A program made the translations under genes and the position numbers. Source: Sphingobium sp. CCH11-B1 (GTDB lineage: Bacteria > Pseudomonadota > Alphaproteobacteria > Sphingomonadales > Sphingomonadaceae). From it: a DNA stretch of 35,943 nt. The stretch lies in NCBI RefSeq assembly GCF_001556865.1, contig NZ_LSJY01000106.1, positions 1-35,943 of the forward strand, written 5' to 3'. This document shows, in pieces, positions 1 through 7,565 of the stretch. The notes below the pieces were generated by a model, which saw nothing but the letters and a program-made list of their open reading frames with translations, was not told where the DNA came from and did no database searches. The stretch's first letter is position 1. Every line of letters starts with the position of its first letter.

Positions 1-51
1 CCATGGCGGCGTAATGTTTAACCGCCCGCCCACACACGGAAATCCTGACAG

Positions 52-346
52 TCCCGCTTGGCGTCGCAAGAAGGCCGTCAGCATTCGCTGCACACCGTCT
101 TCTGCAGAACGCCAGCCGATCGCTTCGGCAGCGCGGCGTTGATGCGCGAAAGGTCATCCGACGTCGATAGATTGCACGCCACGTTGCGATCGGTGGCGCT
201 GGAATGCCGACATGATCGGCAACAAACTCGAGGATTTCGGGCAGGATCCTTTCGAACGTGGCCAGCGGTCGTCCCGTCATACACAGGAAACCAATGTGAA
301 GCAGCAGGCCGAGGCGGGTCAGCGGTCGCCGACGCGAAGACACATA
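52..346 (-). pseudogene. Tn3-family transposase N-terminal fragment (DUF4158-like), frameshifted
   Basis: Read on the minus strand in a frame different from the transglycosylase ORF it overlaps, this stretch gives a run starting YVSSRRRPLTRLG, followed by a segment like GFLCMTGRPLATFERILP and by WRAIYRRRMT. This is the pattern I associate with the N-terminal DUF4158 domain of Tn3-family transposases. At about 149-157 the frame breaks, and the match resumes one frame over with AHQRRAAEAIGWRS and MLTAFLRRQAG. A two-base loss explains the break. Only about 95 residues of a roughly 1000-residue family are visible. The match fades below about 52, so the piece may be broken again or continue beyond the window edge. 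It is a dead remnant that truncated or fused the end of the upstream transglycosylase gene. The family call is from recalled motifs, not a database search. Confidence 0.66.
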
Positions 347-878
347 CGTGCATCCCCGCTGCGCCCCGGCGCCCGAACACATCAGCCCCGAACCGCCTTT
401 GCAGATGCACCGCGACCAAGGCAGCATAGCGGCGTTGGCGCGCGCCGTTCGGGCTATGGTAGATACCTACCGCCTGCCAGTAGCTGCCGCCCGTCCTGAG
501 CGCATCGAGAAAGATCCAGCGCGCCGCCTGGGCATTGAAGCAGGGATCAAATTGCAGCCAGCGCCGCACTTCCCCCTCTCGGCGTGACAAGAGCCCAGCT
601 ATCTTCGGCACCCACCAACTGTTGATCTGGAGCGGGCCAAGGTCATGGCTTCCATCCCTGTTCAGGATTTCCGCGCCGATCCACCCGGCCTCCTGATCGC
701 GCAATCCCCATAGCGTCTTTTCAAGCCATGCGTGCCCGCGCGCCGCTTGCCTGATGCAGCGCGCGACCTGGGCTTCTGCAGGCCGGGCCGCTGCAGCAGG
801 CTCATACTGCAAGAACGTCAGCAGAAGCAGCACGACGAGGCCCGCGCGCCTCCCCTCAGCGGTCCAGACCACGGCCAC
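78..878 (-). CDS. Conjugation-type lytic transglycosylase (TrbN/VirB1-like), 3' end replaced by foreign sequence
   Basis: This is an exported murein-cleaving enzyme of the SLT/lysozyme-like fold, of the kind that locally opens peptidoglycan for a type IV secretion channel. A hydrophobic signal segment lies at about residues 12-31. It is followed by an SLT-type core with the likely catalytic Glu63 in the DQEAG context and a DLGPLQINSWW motif, the equivalent of the family GLMQIN motif. The credible protein ends near residue 175. The last 90 or so residues read through DNA whose better frame encodes a Tn3 transposase piece, so the C-terminus is an artefact of an insertion or deletion. The start is a GTG overlapping the end of the relaxase remnant by 23 nt, and a second GTG lies two codons on. 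The overlap suggests the two once formed a conjugation operon. The core might still fold, but the partner genes are not intact here. Confidence 0.66.
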   Translation of the reverse strand: MAVVWTAEGRRAGLVVLLLLTFLQYEPAAAARPAEAQVARCIRQAARGHAWLEKTLWGLRDQEAGWIGAEILNRDGSHDLGPLQINSWWVPKIAGLLSRREGEVRRWLQFDPCFNAQAARWIFLDALRTGGSYWQAVGIYHSPNGARQRRYAALVAVHLQRRFGADVFGRRGAAGMHVCVFASATADPPRPAASHWFPVYDGTTAGHVRKDPARNPRVCCRSCRHSSATDRNVACNLSTSDDLSRINAALPKRSAGVLQKTVCSEC

Positions 879-2395
879 CCTCCCGTTCCCGATCGTGGTT
901 TGGCTGAGTATCCCGGTCGATGGCCTGCGACCGATCTTCCTGACGAGCTTTCAGCAAAGACTGAAGATGCCGATCGAGCGTTTCGAACGCTTGCCGGGCG
1001 CTGCACGCCAGGCGATCCACCAAGCCCGTCTCCCGCAGGGTGCGGCCGCGCAGTTGTCGTTCGAGCAGTTGATCACCGCGCGAACGGCGCACTTGTTCCT
1101 GCTCGCCCTTGAGGTACTGGAGATGACCGCCGCGCCGCGCCGCGATGCGGTCACGATGATCCCCCTCAAGTCGACCAAGCCCTTCCAGCGCCGACGTCTT
1201 TTCGCCCGATCGCTGTTCGAGCCTTTCGACCAGCTTTCCGGGATCTTCGGTCCAGAGCTTCACCCCGAATTTGGCGCGGGTGATAGCGGTGTAGTAATTC
1301 TGGGCATTGACCAGCGGCGATCTCACCGGCGCCAGCACATAGACCCGATCATAGGTCTTGGACTGCGCCGAATATACCGTTTCCCCATAGCCATGGTCCC
1401 AGGTCTGGTGTCGCGAGAGATCTATCGTCTGCACCCGGTCGCCGCGATCCCAGCGGATCGTCGCGACGCTGCCATCGATCGTCTCGACCGTCCCGCGCTC
1501 GGCATTTTTGAGCTTGAGCTCATGCGATGCGAGACGCCATTGGATGCGGTCGCCCTTGCTCAAGTCCCTTTGCTCTTCTAGGAAGACATTGACCTGCGAG
1601 GCTTTGGCGGTCCGCGGATCCCACAGGTGGACACGGCATTGCTCGTCCACCAGTCGAACACGCTGTCGCCCCTGCCCGTCGCGCACCATGCCAGCGACCC
1701 TATATTCAGCGTCGCGACCAAGACCCGCTCCTGCCTGGTCGCGACTGAAGGTCACGACCTGACCGCCCGAATAGAAGCGCGCCAGTCGCTTCTCCTGATC
1801 GCTCAATCGTCCCGGCGTCAGGATCGACAGACGGCTATCCTCCGCCTCGACGACGCCCTCGCGCTGGAGAACTTCCCTGATCTGGTTGTTGACGATGAGG
1901 CGGGACGCATTGTCGAGGACGAGGATGTTGGTGGCGGCGCGGCTTTCGGGGCTGAGGCGCGTCCATTCCGCCACCACGCTTTTGGCAAGCGCGGCAGCGT
2001 CATCGCCGCCTGTAACCTTGTCAAGCTGGCCGATCGAGGCGGCATAGTCCCCTGCCCGCGCCTGCGCCACCGCGTTGCGCATCGCTCTGGTCTGCTGCCG
2101 GCGCGTCTCTGTGAGCTGCGTGGTCGCCATGCCGAGCTTCTGCATCAGCCAGAAGGGCTTCCCCTGTTCGATGGCGCCCGTCTGCCTGTCGTCGCCCAGA
2201 AGAATGAGGCGAGCCTGTCGCCCGGCTGATCTCGAGGACGCGCAAAGCCTGGCGGTTTCCAATCTGTCCCGCCTCATCGAGCACCAGCACATGATTGCGG
2301 CCAATGCCATATCCGCCACAGGCCAAAAGGCTCGCCACGGTGCGCGACTCGACCTGCGCCTTCTCCCCCAGTTCCGCCGCCGCTGATGATGTCGG
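856..2395 (-). pseudogene. traA: MobF-type conjugative relaxase/helicase (TraA/TrwC-like), 5'-truncated and frameshifted
   Basis: This is the C-terminal helicase half of a conjugative relaxase, the enzyme that nicks and unwinds plasmid or ICE DNA. Visible SF1 motifs are VLVLDEAGQIG (motif II, about 2262-2294), LLGDDRQTG (motif III, about 2180-2200), a motif V-like HGYGETVYSAQS segment and a motif VI-like YYTAITRAKFG (about 1266-1290). The relaxase domain and Walker A are absent because the sequence stops at a junction with an integrase stub near 2395. From 2395 to about 2217 the family sequence lies in one frame (ELGEKAQVESRTVASLLAC onward). At about 2209-2219 it jumps to another frame (ARLILLGDDRQ), consistent with loss of two bases at a GGCGCTCGC-like site. 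An open frame of 570 codons (856-2568) spans everything, but its first part is a chimera in the wrong frame. The gene cannot encode a working relaxase. Confidence 0.8.
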
Positions 2396-2469
2396 CCGGC
2401 AGAATCGGTCAGTTTGTAATTCCGCCCGGTGGCGGCGGCGTTTTTCGCTTCAGCGTATGTAAGAGTCAT
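2395..2469 (-). pseudogene. P4-type tyrosine integrase N-terminal stub (DUF4102-like arm-binding domain)
   Basis: The ATG at 2469 opens a reading frame beginning MTLTYAEAKNAAATG, followed by RNYKLTDSAG. This matches the start of P4-like integrases, whose family N-terminus resembles MALTDTAIRNAK...PYKLSDGGG. After about 25 codons the similarity ends and relaxase-type sequence begins in another frame. Only the N-terminal arm-DNA-binding segment survives, and the catalytic domain (Arg/His/Arg/Tyr) is missing. The position is typical: immediately downstream of the 3' end of a tRNA gene and transcribed away from it. It appears to be the scar of an integrative element whose integrase was deleted or recombined into transfer genes. 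The short length limits certainty. Confidence 0.6.
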
Positions 2470-2470
2470 C

Positions 2471-2530
2471 GATACCCCAAAAATTGGTTTCGATACCCCC
2501 ACCGATACCCCACGATTCGTGAGATACCCC
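2471..2530. repeat. Four direct GATACCCC repeats, probable integrase arm-type sites
   Basis: GATACCCC occurs at 2471-2478, 2492-2499, 2504-2511 and 2523-2530, all in the same orientation and spaced 21, 12 and 19 bp apart. The cluster sits between the tRNA-Ile2 3' end and the start codon of the integrase stub. That is where tyrosine integrases of tRNA-targeting elements bind their arm sites. The repeats are seen directly; the binding role is inferred from position. Confidence 0.6.
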
Positions 2531-2568
2531 GAGACATCCTGACACATTATGGATGAACAACGGCTCAC

Positions 2569-2591
2569 AAACCCCTGATTTATAGGGATTT
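2569..2591 (-). terminator. Weak A/T-flanked hairpin downstream of tRNA-Ile2
   Basis: AAACCCCT (2569-2576) and AGGGATTT (2584-2591) form an 8-bp stem with one mismatch around a 7-nt AT-rich loop. It lies 33 nt past the 3' end of the minus-strand tRNA and could help end its transcription. Alternatively it is part of the attachment region. There is no strong T-run. Confidence 0.3.
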
Positions 2592-2624
2592 ATGATACTA
2601 CATAATGCTCATGAAATCGAGTGT

Positions 2625-2700
2625 TGGTGGGCCCGGCAGGACTCGAACCCGCAACCTAGCCGTTATGAGCGGCCAGCTCTAACCATTGAGCTACAGGCCC
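2625..2700 (-). tRNA. tRNA-Ile2 (anticodon CAT, lysidine type)
   Basis: The 76-nt cloverleaf has a 7-bp acceptor stem (GGGCCTG with CGGGCCC, one G-U pair), discriminator A and an encoded CCA. The anticodon stem-loop is GGCCG-CTCATAA-CGGCT, giving anticodon CAT. The CTCATAA loop with this stem is characteristic of the minor isoleucine tRNA whose C34 is changed to lysidine by TilS to read AUA, rather than of initiator or elongator Met tRNA. It starts 30 nt downstream of the polysaccharide deacetylase gene on the same strand, so cotranscription is possible. Its 3' end borders the mobile-element remnants and is the likely integration target. Confidence 0.93.
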
Positions 2701-2730
2701 CACCTGTCGAGCGATGCGGATTAGGCAGCA

Positions 2731-3771
2731 TCACGCCGCTTTGCAAGCCTGTGCTTGGCGCGGCGGCACAGCCTTCAGAAATTGATCCAGGCTGGCGGCC
2801 TGAACACCGCGCTTCGCCATATGCGCGAGCACCTTGTCCCACCACCGATAGAAGGCGGTGCGATCACGTTCGTCCCGCACATAGGGCGTGTGGCCCGGCT
2901 CCAATGTCGGCGAATGGAAGCTTAAGTTCAGCAGCCGCACCCGTTCCTCCAGCAGCGCATCGATTGCGGCGATCGCTTCATGTGCGGGCACGCCTTCCGG
3001 CGTCAAGGGCACACGGCCCAGCATTCGGGCGCGCGACAGGGCGCCGGGCAGAGGCCCCATCTTCCGCGTTGCCTGGTAGAGCTTCTCCCCTCCGCCCCGC
3101 AACAAGCCGATAAAAGCGGTGGATAAAGGGAGTTCGACCAACGATCGGCCCGGCCCGGCCCAATAGGGATGCTGCGGCAACCCCCTGAAGTCCGGGCCAT
3201 GCTGATGGCCATAGTCGAAACGGCTGCGCACCGAGCTGTCCAGCCGAAACCCGGCTTCTTCCAGCAACCGCGCGCTGTTGGGCCCTACCCCATAGCGCCC
3301 GGCGCGATAGGTGATGGGACGCCGCCCGAACCGCTGCTCAATCCTCTGGCACAAGGCTTCCAGCTTCGCCGCCTCGACCTCAACCGACAGGAAACCCACA
3401 TAGCTGTTCGCCGCATTCACATCCTCGACATGGGGCGGGTTGACCCAGGGGTGAAGATGGGCCCCGATATCGGCCGTCCCGGCATCCACCCACTGCCCCA
3501 TCATCGCGGCAGCCGCGTCGTCGTCCACGACCGGATAATCCGTCACATAGACGGGCCTGACGCCTGCGCCTGCGAAGAATTCCTGCCCTCGCGCCATGCC
3601 CGCCAGCGCCGTTACCCCATGACCGTTGCGACGGAATGGAGCGTTCCAGTCGAACTCCTCCTCCGTATCCACGAACAGCATGAACCGCGTGCCGAAATCG
3701 GCATCGAGATCGATCATGTCCTGCGGGTCGGGGGGCAGCAACAGATTGCCGTCATGCGGGGCCAAGCTCAT
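2731..3771 (-). CDS. Polysaccharide deacetylase family protein (WalW-like)
   Basis: This 346-residue protein resembles the NodB/polysaccharide deacetylase superfamily, which removes N- or O-acetyl groups from glycans with a metal-dependent site. The visible core includes VDTEEEFDW with candidate catalytic/metal Asp35 and a GAHLHPW segment with His105 and His107 as likely metal ligands. A YRAGRYG motif and a late LNLSFHSPTLEPG motif carry the C-terminal conserved His. There is no signal peptide, so a cytoplasmic or membrane-associated role is likely. The substrate is unknown. The ATG at 3771 follows a purine-rich AAGGGGGG tract at close spacing. It is transcribed alone or with the tRNA-Ile2 gene 30 nt downstream, and the kinase gene ends 47 nt upstream on the same strand. 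The naming follows a sphingomonad annotation habit; the superfamily call is firm. Confidence 0.78.
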   Translation of the reverse strand: MSLAPHDGNLLLPPDPQDMIDLDADFGTRFMLFVDTEEEFDWNAPFRRNGHGVTALAGMARGQEFFAGAGVRPVYVTDYPVVDDDAAAAMMGQWVDAGTADIGAHLHPWVNPPHVEDVNAANSYVGFLSVEVEAAKLEALCQRIEQRFGRRPITYRAGRYGVGPNSARLLEEAGFRLDSSVRSRFDYGHQHGPDFRGLPQHPYWAGPGRSLVELPLSTAFIGLLRGGGEKLYQATRKMGPLPGALSRARMLGRVPLTPEGVPAHEAIAAIDALLEERVRLLNLSFHSPTLEPGHTPYVRDERDRTAFYRWWDKVLAHMAKRGVQAASLDQFLKAVPPRQAQACKAA

Positions 3772-3818
3772 AGCCCCCCCTTAAAGATCAATGGTTGCGA
3801 ATGGGTTTCCTTGGCGGA

Positions 3819-5552
3819 TCAGGCCTGCTCCGCCGCGTCCTTCGCAAGGCTCACGGCTGGAATGGTAAGCACCAGCCGATGCGCTTCGATGTCCAGTCCA
3901 CCGCCGCTTGTCGCCGCAAGGCTCCGGATCAGGCGCAGCGAAAAGCCCAGGCCGAGCAAAGGCCCATCCGCCCAGTCCCCATCATGCCCCGGATCAAGGA
4001 GTTGCTCCTCGTCGAGCCCCATGATGCTGGAAGGCCGGTCGATGCTGAGCGAGACCCGCCCGGCGGCACCGTCAGGCTGGAACCAGCAAGCCCCCCGCAC
4101 CGGCTCATCAGGAGCCGCCAGCGAAATGATCGTACGCAGCAGATGCTGAACCATGCGCTCGCCCTGAACCGGGTCGATCCGCATTTGCGGCAGTCCCGGC
4201 GCAATGGCGATATCGACCGCAGTCCTTCCCTGCTCGCTGAACCGGGTCGCGACCTGCGTCACCAGCAGGGCAGGATCGATCAGTTGCGGCGCGCCCGCGC
4301 CATCACCGCGAGATATCTTGGCCGCCAGGTCCAGATCGTCGAAGGCCGACAGCAGGTGCCGAGCATCGACCACGATCTTGCCCGCCATGTCGCGATATTC
4401 ACCGCCAGCCGGACCGAACAATTCCTGCTCGATGATTTCAGCGAAGCCCAAAATGGCGTTCAATGGGGTGCGCAGTTCATGCACCAGTTGGCGGAGAGAA
4501 TCGGTCGACAAACCGGCCACAGCCATGGTCGAGGGATGGGGCTGGCTTGCCACCTCGTGCAGATGGGGCCGCCGCGCCTGTCCGCGATAGCCCTGGAAAC
4601 GGCCTGACCGCGGATCGAAAAATGGGGTGGCCGACATGCGCCATTCGCCCGACAATGCTCCGCCGACGATTGCGAAACGGCCATGCTGAAATGCGCTGCG
4701 CCGCGCGAATGCGCCCGCAACCGCGCCGTCCGGGCCGCTGCCGCCTTCCAGTGCGATTTCGGCCAACGACAGGCCAACGAGCGCCGCTCGTGGCCCCTGG
4801 TCCACCCACAGGATGACACCGGCGGCGTCGGTTTCGAATGCGAACGATCGCGGCGCAACCAAGTCCGCTGGGCGCACTTCGGCTTGCCCCGACTCCGGCT
4901 CGGCGGCCTTTCGGCCGCTGGTGAACCGGGCAATCCTGTCGACCAGACTGCGTATCTGCCCTTCATCGCTTTTCGGCGGATGCAGTCGAGTGACGGTCGC
5001 GGCGCTGGGAGCTTGGGAATCCGCTTCCTCATCAGCCTCCATGTCTTGCGTCAGCAGCATGTAGGTTTCGCCGACCATATCGGTCCGCACCGTCGTCAAC
5101 ACCAGATCATGGGCACCAAAGGCTTCCAGCGCCTTGCGCGTGGCCGCGCCGACGTCCCGCCGGGCGCGCAACACCCCTCGCGCCGTGGGGGTCAAATCCG
5201 GAAGCAAGGCGATCCACGCATCGTCCGGCAGTTGCGCGCGAGACATCGCCGCCGCCGCGATGGAGGGCCGGTCGTGCGCGAAAAACCGCACGAGGCTGGC
5301 CGAACGAAGCCGCCCCCCCAATTCGACGACCGTCGCGAGTCGTTGCGTTTCGTTGAGCTTGGGACGCAGTCCTTCGAGCCGATCAAGCAGTGCTTCGCGT
5401 TCCGCCGGGCCCATGTCCGACCGACCCGCGCGGTCCCCTTGGGCCAGCAGATCGACGCACTGCCGCCATAACGTCACCCCGCCGAGGCCACTGCGGTCAT
5501 CACCCGCCAGCACCGTCTGCATGAGATCATTAAAACGCACCGAAGTCCCCAT
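3819..5552 (-). CDS. PAS-containing sensor histidine kinase with degenerate ATP-binding domain
   Basis: This is a 577-residue soluble kinase-like protein with no membrane segments. Residues about 50-150 form an alpha-helical, DUF2336-like repeat region. Residues about 235-330 resemble a PAS domain. The HisKA dimerisation domain has a good H-box (LVHELRTPLNAILGF) with phospho-acceptor His358 and the usual Glu359 and Thr362. The HATPase_c part is poor: the N-box reads MVQHLLRTIIS, so both expected Asn residues are replaced (His and Thr), and the DxGxG box reads IDRPSSIMG. Only a G2-like GLGFSLRLIRSLA segment is clear. It may therefore bind nucleotide weakly, act as a phosphatase or phosphotransfer scaffold, or belong to a divergent kinase clade. 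No response regulator is adjacent; the nearest is at 21127. It is divergent from the Lrp-type gene across a 190-bp gap. Confidence 0.8.
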   Translation of the reverse strand: MGTSVRFNDLMQTVLAGDDRSGLGGVTLWRQCVDLLAQGDRAGRSDMGPAEREALLDRLEGLRPKLNETQRLATVVELGGRLRSASLVRFFAHDRPSIAAAAMSRAQLPDDAWIALLPDLTPTARGVLRARRDVGAATRKALEAFGAHDLVLTTVRTDMVGETYMLLTQDMEADEEADSQAPSAATVTRLHPPKSDEGQIRSLVDRIARFTSGRKAAEPESGQAEVRPADLVAPRSFAFETDAAGVILWVDQGPRAALVGLSLAEIALEGGSGPDGAVAGAFARRSAFQHGRFAIVGGALSGEWRMSATPFFDPRSGRFQGYRGQARRPHLHEVASQPHPSTMAVAGLSTDSLRQLVHELRTPLNAILGFAEIIEQELFGPAGGEYRDMAGKIVVDARHLLSAFDDLDLAAKISRGDGAGAPQLIDPALLVTQVATRFSEQGRTAVDIAIAPGLPQMRIDPVQGERMVQHLLRTIISLAAPDEPVRGACWFQPDGAAGRVSLSIDRPSSIMGLDEEQLLDPGHDGDWADGPLLGLGFSLRLIRSLAATSGGGLDIEAHRLVLTIPAVSLAKDAAEQA

Positions 5553-5679
5553 TTTGCGTCTGTTCGCGCATCGTCGAGCACCGCATCATGACTGGCTCTC
5601 TTCCTTGGATAGGCCTGGACGAGGCAAAGGGAAAGAGGCGGTTCCCGCGAACGAAAGCGATCGTCGCATAGTGGGACAA

Positions 5680-5707
5680 TTGCAATGCCCTGAAATATTA
5701 TTATGAT
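5680..5707 (+). promoter_or_regulatory. Putative sigma-70-type promoter for the Lrp/AsnC gene
   Basis: TTGCAA (5680-5685) and TATGAT (5702-5707) are separated by 16 bp, about 35 nt upstream of the Lrp-type start codon. The local AT-rich patch stands out from the surrounding GC-rich DNA. The rest of the 5553-5742 gap must also carry the kinase promoter on the other strand; I see no clear second match. Lrp-type regulators commonly autoregulate, but no operator is identified here. Confidence 0.45.
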
Positions 5708-5742
5708 GGGCTCTGATAACAGGACAGGAAATAACCACGCTA

Positions 5743-6216
5743 ATGGCCGGCCCCAATATTGACGACATCGACCTGCAAATTCTGGGCGAATTGCAGAAGG
5801 ACGGCAGGATGACCAATGTGGAGCTGGCCCGGAAAGTCGGGCTTACCGCTCCGCCATGCCTGCGCCGGGTGCGTGCCCTGGAAGAAGCGGGTGCTATCAC
5901 TTCCTATCACGCTGTCGTCGATCCCGCGATGCTCGGATACACCATCACCGTTTTCGCGATGGTGAGCCTGAAAAGCCAGGCGGAAGCCGACCTCAAGGCA
6001 TTTCAGGATCATGTCGCGGCGCTTCCGGAAGTCCGAGAGTGCCACATGCTGAACGGCGAAATCGACTTCATTCTCAAGGTCGTCGCCCGGGATCTGCAGA
6101 GCTTTCAGCAGTTCCTGACCTCGAAGCTGACGCCTGCGCCCAACGTGGTCAGCGTCAAGACGTCGCTGACCATCCGCACGTCGAAGAACCTGCCAGGCGT
6201 CCCCCTGCCGGTCTAG
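5743..6216 (+). CDS. Lrp/AsnC family transcriptional regulator
   Basis: This 157-residue protein has the full family architecture. An N-terminal winged helix-turn-helix spans about residues 6-55 (IDDIDLQILGELQKDGR, then ELARKVGLTAPPCLRRVRALEE as the recognition region). A C-terminal RAM/ligand-binding domain spans about residues 70-145 and ends in the conserved segment VKTSLTIRTSK. Family members bind DNA as dimers to octamers and respond to amino acids or related metabolites. The target and effector cannot be told from this sequence, because no amino-acid gene is adjacent. The start ATG follows an AGGACAGGAAA tract about 11 nt upstream. It is divergent from the histidine kinase and convergent with the TPR-like gene that ends at 6244. 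Confidence 0.9.
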   Translation: MAGPNIDDIDLQILGELQKDGRMTNVELARKVGLTAPPCLRRVRALEEAGAITSYHAVVDPAMLGYTITVFAMVSLKSQAEADLKAFQDHVAALPEVRECHMLNGEIDFILKVVARDLQSFQQFLTSKLTPAPNVVSVKTSLTIRTSKNLPGVPLPV

Positions 6217-6218
6217 GC

Positions 6219-6244
6219 GAGCCGGCCGGGCGGCGGCGCCGGCT
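6219..6244. terminator. GC-rich hairpin between convergent genes
   Basis: GAGCCGGC (6219-6226) and GCCGGCTC (6237-6244 region) form an 8-bp perfect stem between the stop codon of the Lrp-type gene and that of the convergent TPR-like gene. There is no T-tract on either side. It could act as a weak bidirectional transcription block or a 3'-end stabiliser. Confidence 0.35.
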
Positions 6245-7494
6245 CAGGCCGCCTTTCGGTTCTGATGCTCCACCCATACGGCCCAGAAACCGGCGACACT
6301 GGCCCATTTGCCCGTCGCCTGCGCCAGCGCGGCCTGCGCATTGGCGAGGTCGCCGGATCGCGCCAGCGCCACCCCGAGCCTGGTGTTCGCCCGGTCGGCA
6401 TCCACACCGCCTTTCGCCAGCGCCGCGCGATATTGCTCGGCCGCCTGCGCAAACTGTCCGAGCGAAAAATAGGCGTCGGCCAAGGCGATCGATTCCTTGC
6501 CGCTGCCGGAAGCAGCCGCCTTCTTGGCGAGTGCCGGCAGACCCGCAATTTCCTTGGGCGCCTTCGGTGTGACGGACTTGAGCAACTGATTGGTGGCAGC
6601 CTGCGTGGGCATCAGCTTACCCGCGGACCGTCCCGCTTCGATGATCGCCTTGGCTTCGGCATAATAGCCCGACTTTTCCGCTGCCTGCGCATAGGCCTGA
6701 TAGTCGCGTTCGCTCGCCATCGCCCCGTTTGCGGCCTGAAGGCGATAAAGGTCCAACTCCAGTTGGGGATCAAGGTCGGCCGCCGCCTGATAATTGACCA
6801 ATGCCGTGCGCCAGTCTTCCTTGCTGTCCTGAAGGTTCAGCCGGTCGCGATAAAGCTGCCCGACTTCCACCCAGTCACCCGCCTGATAAGCCATCGATAT
6901 CGCTCGGTCGGTCCAGGCGAGCGGCACGCCCTTGCCTGCTTCCTTCTGCGCGGCGATGGCCTGCTGAACGAAGGTTCGAGCCTCCTTGGACTTGTTCCGG
7001 CGCAGGGCGATGTCGGCCCGCAACATGATCGCGTCCACCCCGCTGTAGCCCAACGTCTTGGCATAATCGAGCTGGGCCACGGCGTCGTCATAATTGCCGA
7101 CGGTGTATGACAGATAGGCGGCGATGAAACGCAGACGCGGCGCGTCCGTACGAGGCACCAGGTTGGTCTTGAACATGTCGGTCAGCGCGACGCGCTCCGC
7201 CTGCGGATTGCGCTGCTGCACCGCCAGCTGGAACCGCAGGCCTGCCGCGACATAGGATTCGAAGTCGTTGCTCGGCATAAGTGCCGCTACCCGCGTCGCG
7301 GCCGTCCCGGCATCCTGTGCGCGGAGCGCGGCCTGGGCGGCTTGAGCGCCGGCTCGGAAGCCATCCGACATGATGATGGGCGGTCCCGCGACCGGGGGTT
7401 CCTTCTTCTTGGCGACGGCCGGAACGGCGACGATGGCCGCTACGGCCAATGCGACCGAGAAGCGGGAAACGGAAAATCGGAAACGCACGGCCAA
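6244..7494 (-). CDS. Exported TPR-like protein, paralogue B of a tandem pair
   Basis: This protein of about 416 residues has an N-terminal signal peptide: basic start, hydrophobic FSVALAVAAIVAVPAVA, then a lysine-rich KKK. The rest is Ala/Gln/Asp-rich helical sequence of tetratricopeptide type, for example YQAYAQAAEKSGYYAEA, and a C-terminal GGVDADRANTRLGVALARSGDLANA. It is probably periplasmic and scaffolding; no enzymatic motif is visible. The C-terminal half clearly matches the gene just upstream (7566-8843), so the two arose by duplication. The start is uncertain. TTG at 7494 lies 6 nt after a GGGGGAG tract, while a GTG at 7488 and a TTG at 7509 are alternatives. It probably shares a transcript with the upstream paralogue, 70 nt away, through an intervening hairpin. 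Confidence 0.72.
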   Translation of the reverse strand: MAVRFRFSVSRFSVALAVAAIVAVPAVAKKKEPPVAGPPIIMSDGFRAGAQAAQAALRAQDAGTAATRVAALMPSNDFESYVAAGLRFQLAVQQRNPQAERVALTDMFKTNLVPRTDAPRLRFIAAYLSYTVGNYDDAVAQLDYAKTLGYSGVDAIMLRADIALRRNKSKEARTFVQQAIAAQKEAGKGVPLAWTDRAISMAYQAGDWVEVGQLYRDRLNLQDSKEDWRTALVNYQAAADLDPQLELDLYRLQAANGAMASERDYQAYAQAAEKSGYYAEAKAIIEAGRSAGKLMPTQAATNQLLKSVTPKAPKEIAGLPALAKKAAASGSGKESIALADAYFSLGQFAQAAEQYRAALAKGGVDADRANTRLGVALARSGDLANAQAALAQATGKWASVAGFWAVWVEHQNRKAA

Positions 7495-7529
7495 CAGGGC
7501 CTCCCCCAAAACTGGTATCTGGCAAGAGA

Positions 7530-7556
7530 GTGGCGCCGCCCCTGAAGCGGCGCCAC
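7530..7556 (-). terminator. Perfect 10-bp hairpin between the two TPR paralogues
   Basis: GTGGCGCCGC (7530-7539) and GCGGCGCCAC (7547-7556) form a perfect stem with a 7-nt loop. On the minus strand it follows the stop codon of the upstream paralogue by about 10 nt and is followed by CTCTCTT rather than a T-run. It could be a partial terminator or an mRNA-stabilising element that lowers expression of the second gene relative to the first. Confidence 0.5.
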
Positions 7557-7565
7557 GCTAAAGGT

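Noticed and set aside
2471..2530. CRISPR-like repeats
   Set aside because: The units are only 8 bp, with unequal short spacers and no cas genes nearby.
856..2568. A 570-residue single protein
   Set aside because: The N-terminal 25 codons, the next 60 codons and the remainder match different families or frames, so the full frame is a chimera and not a real product.
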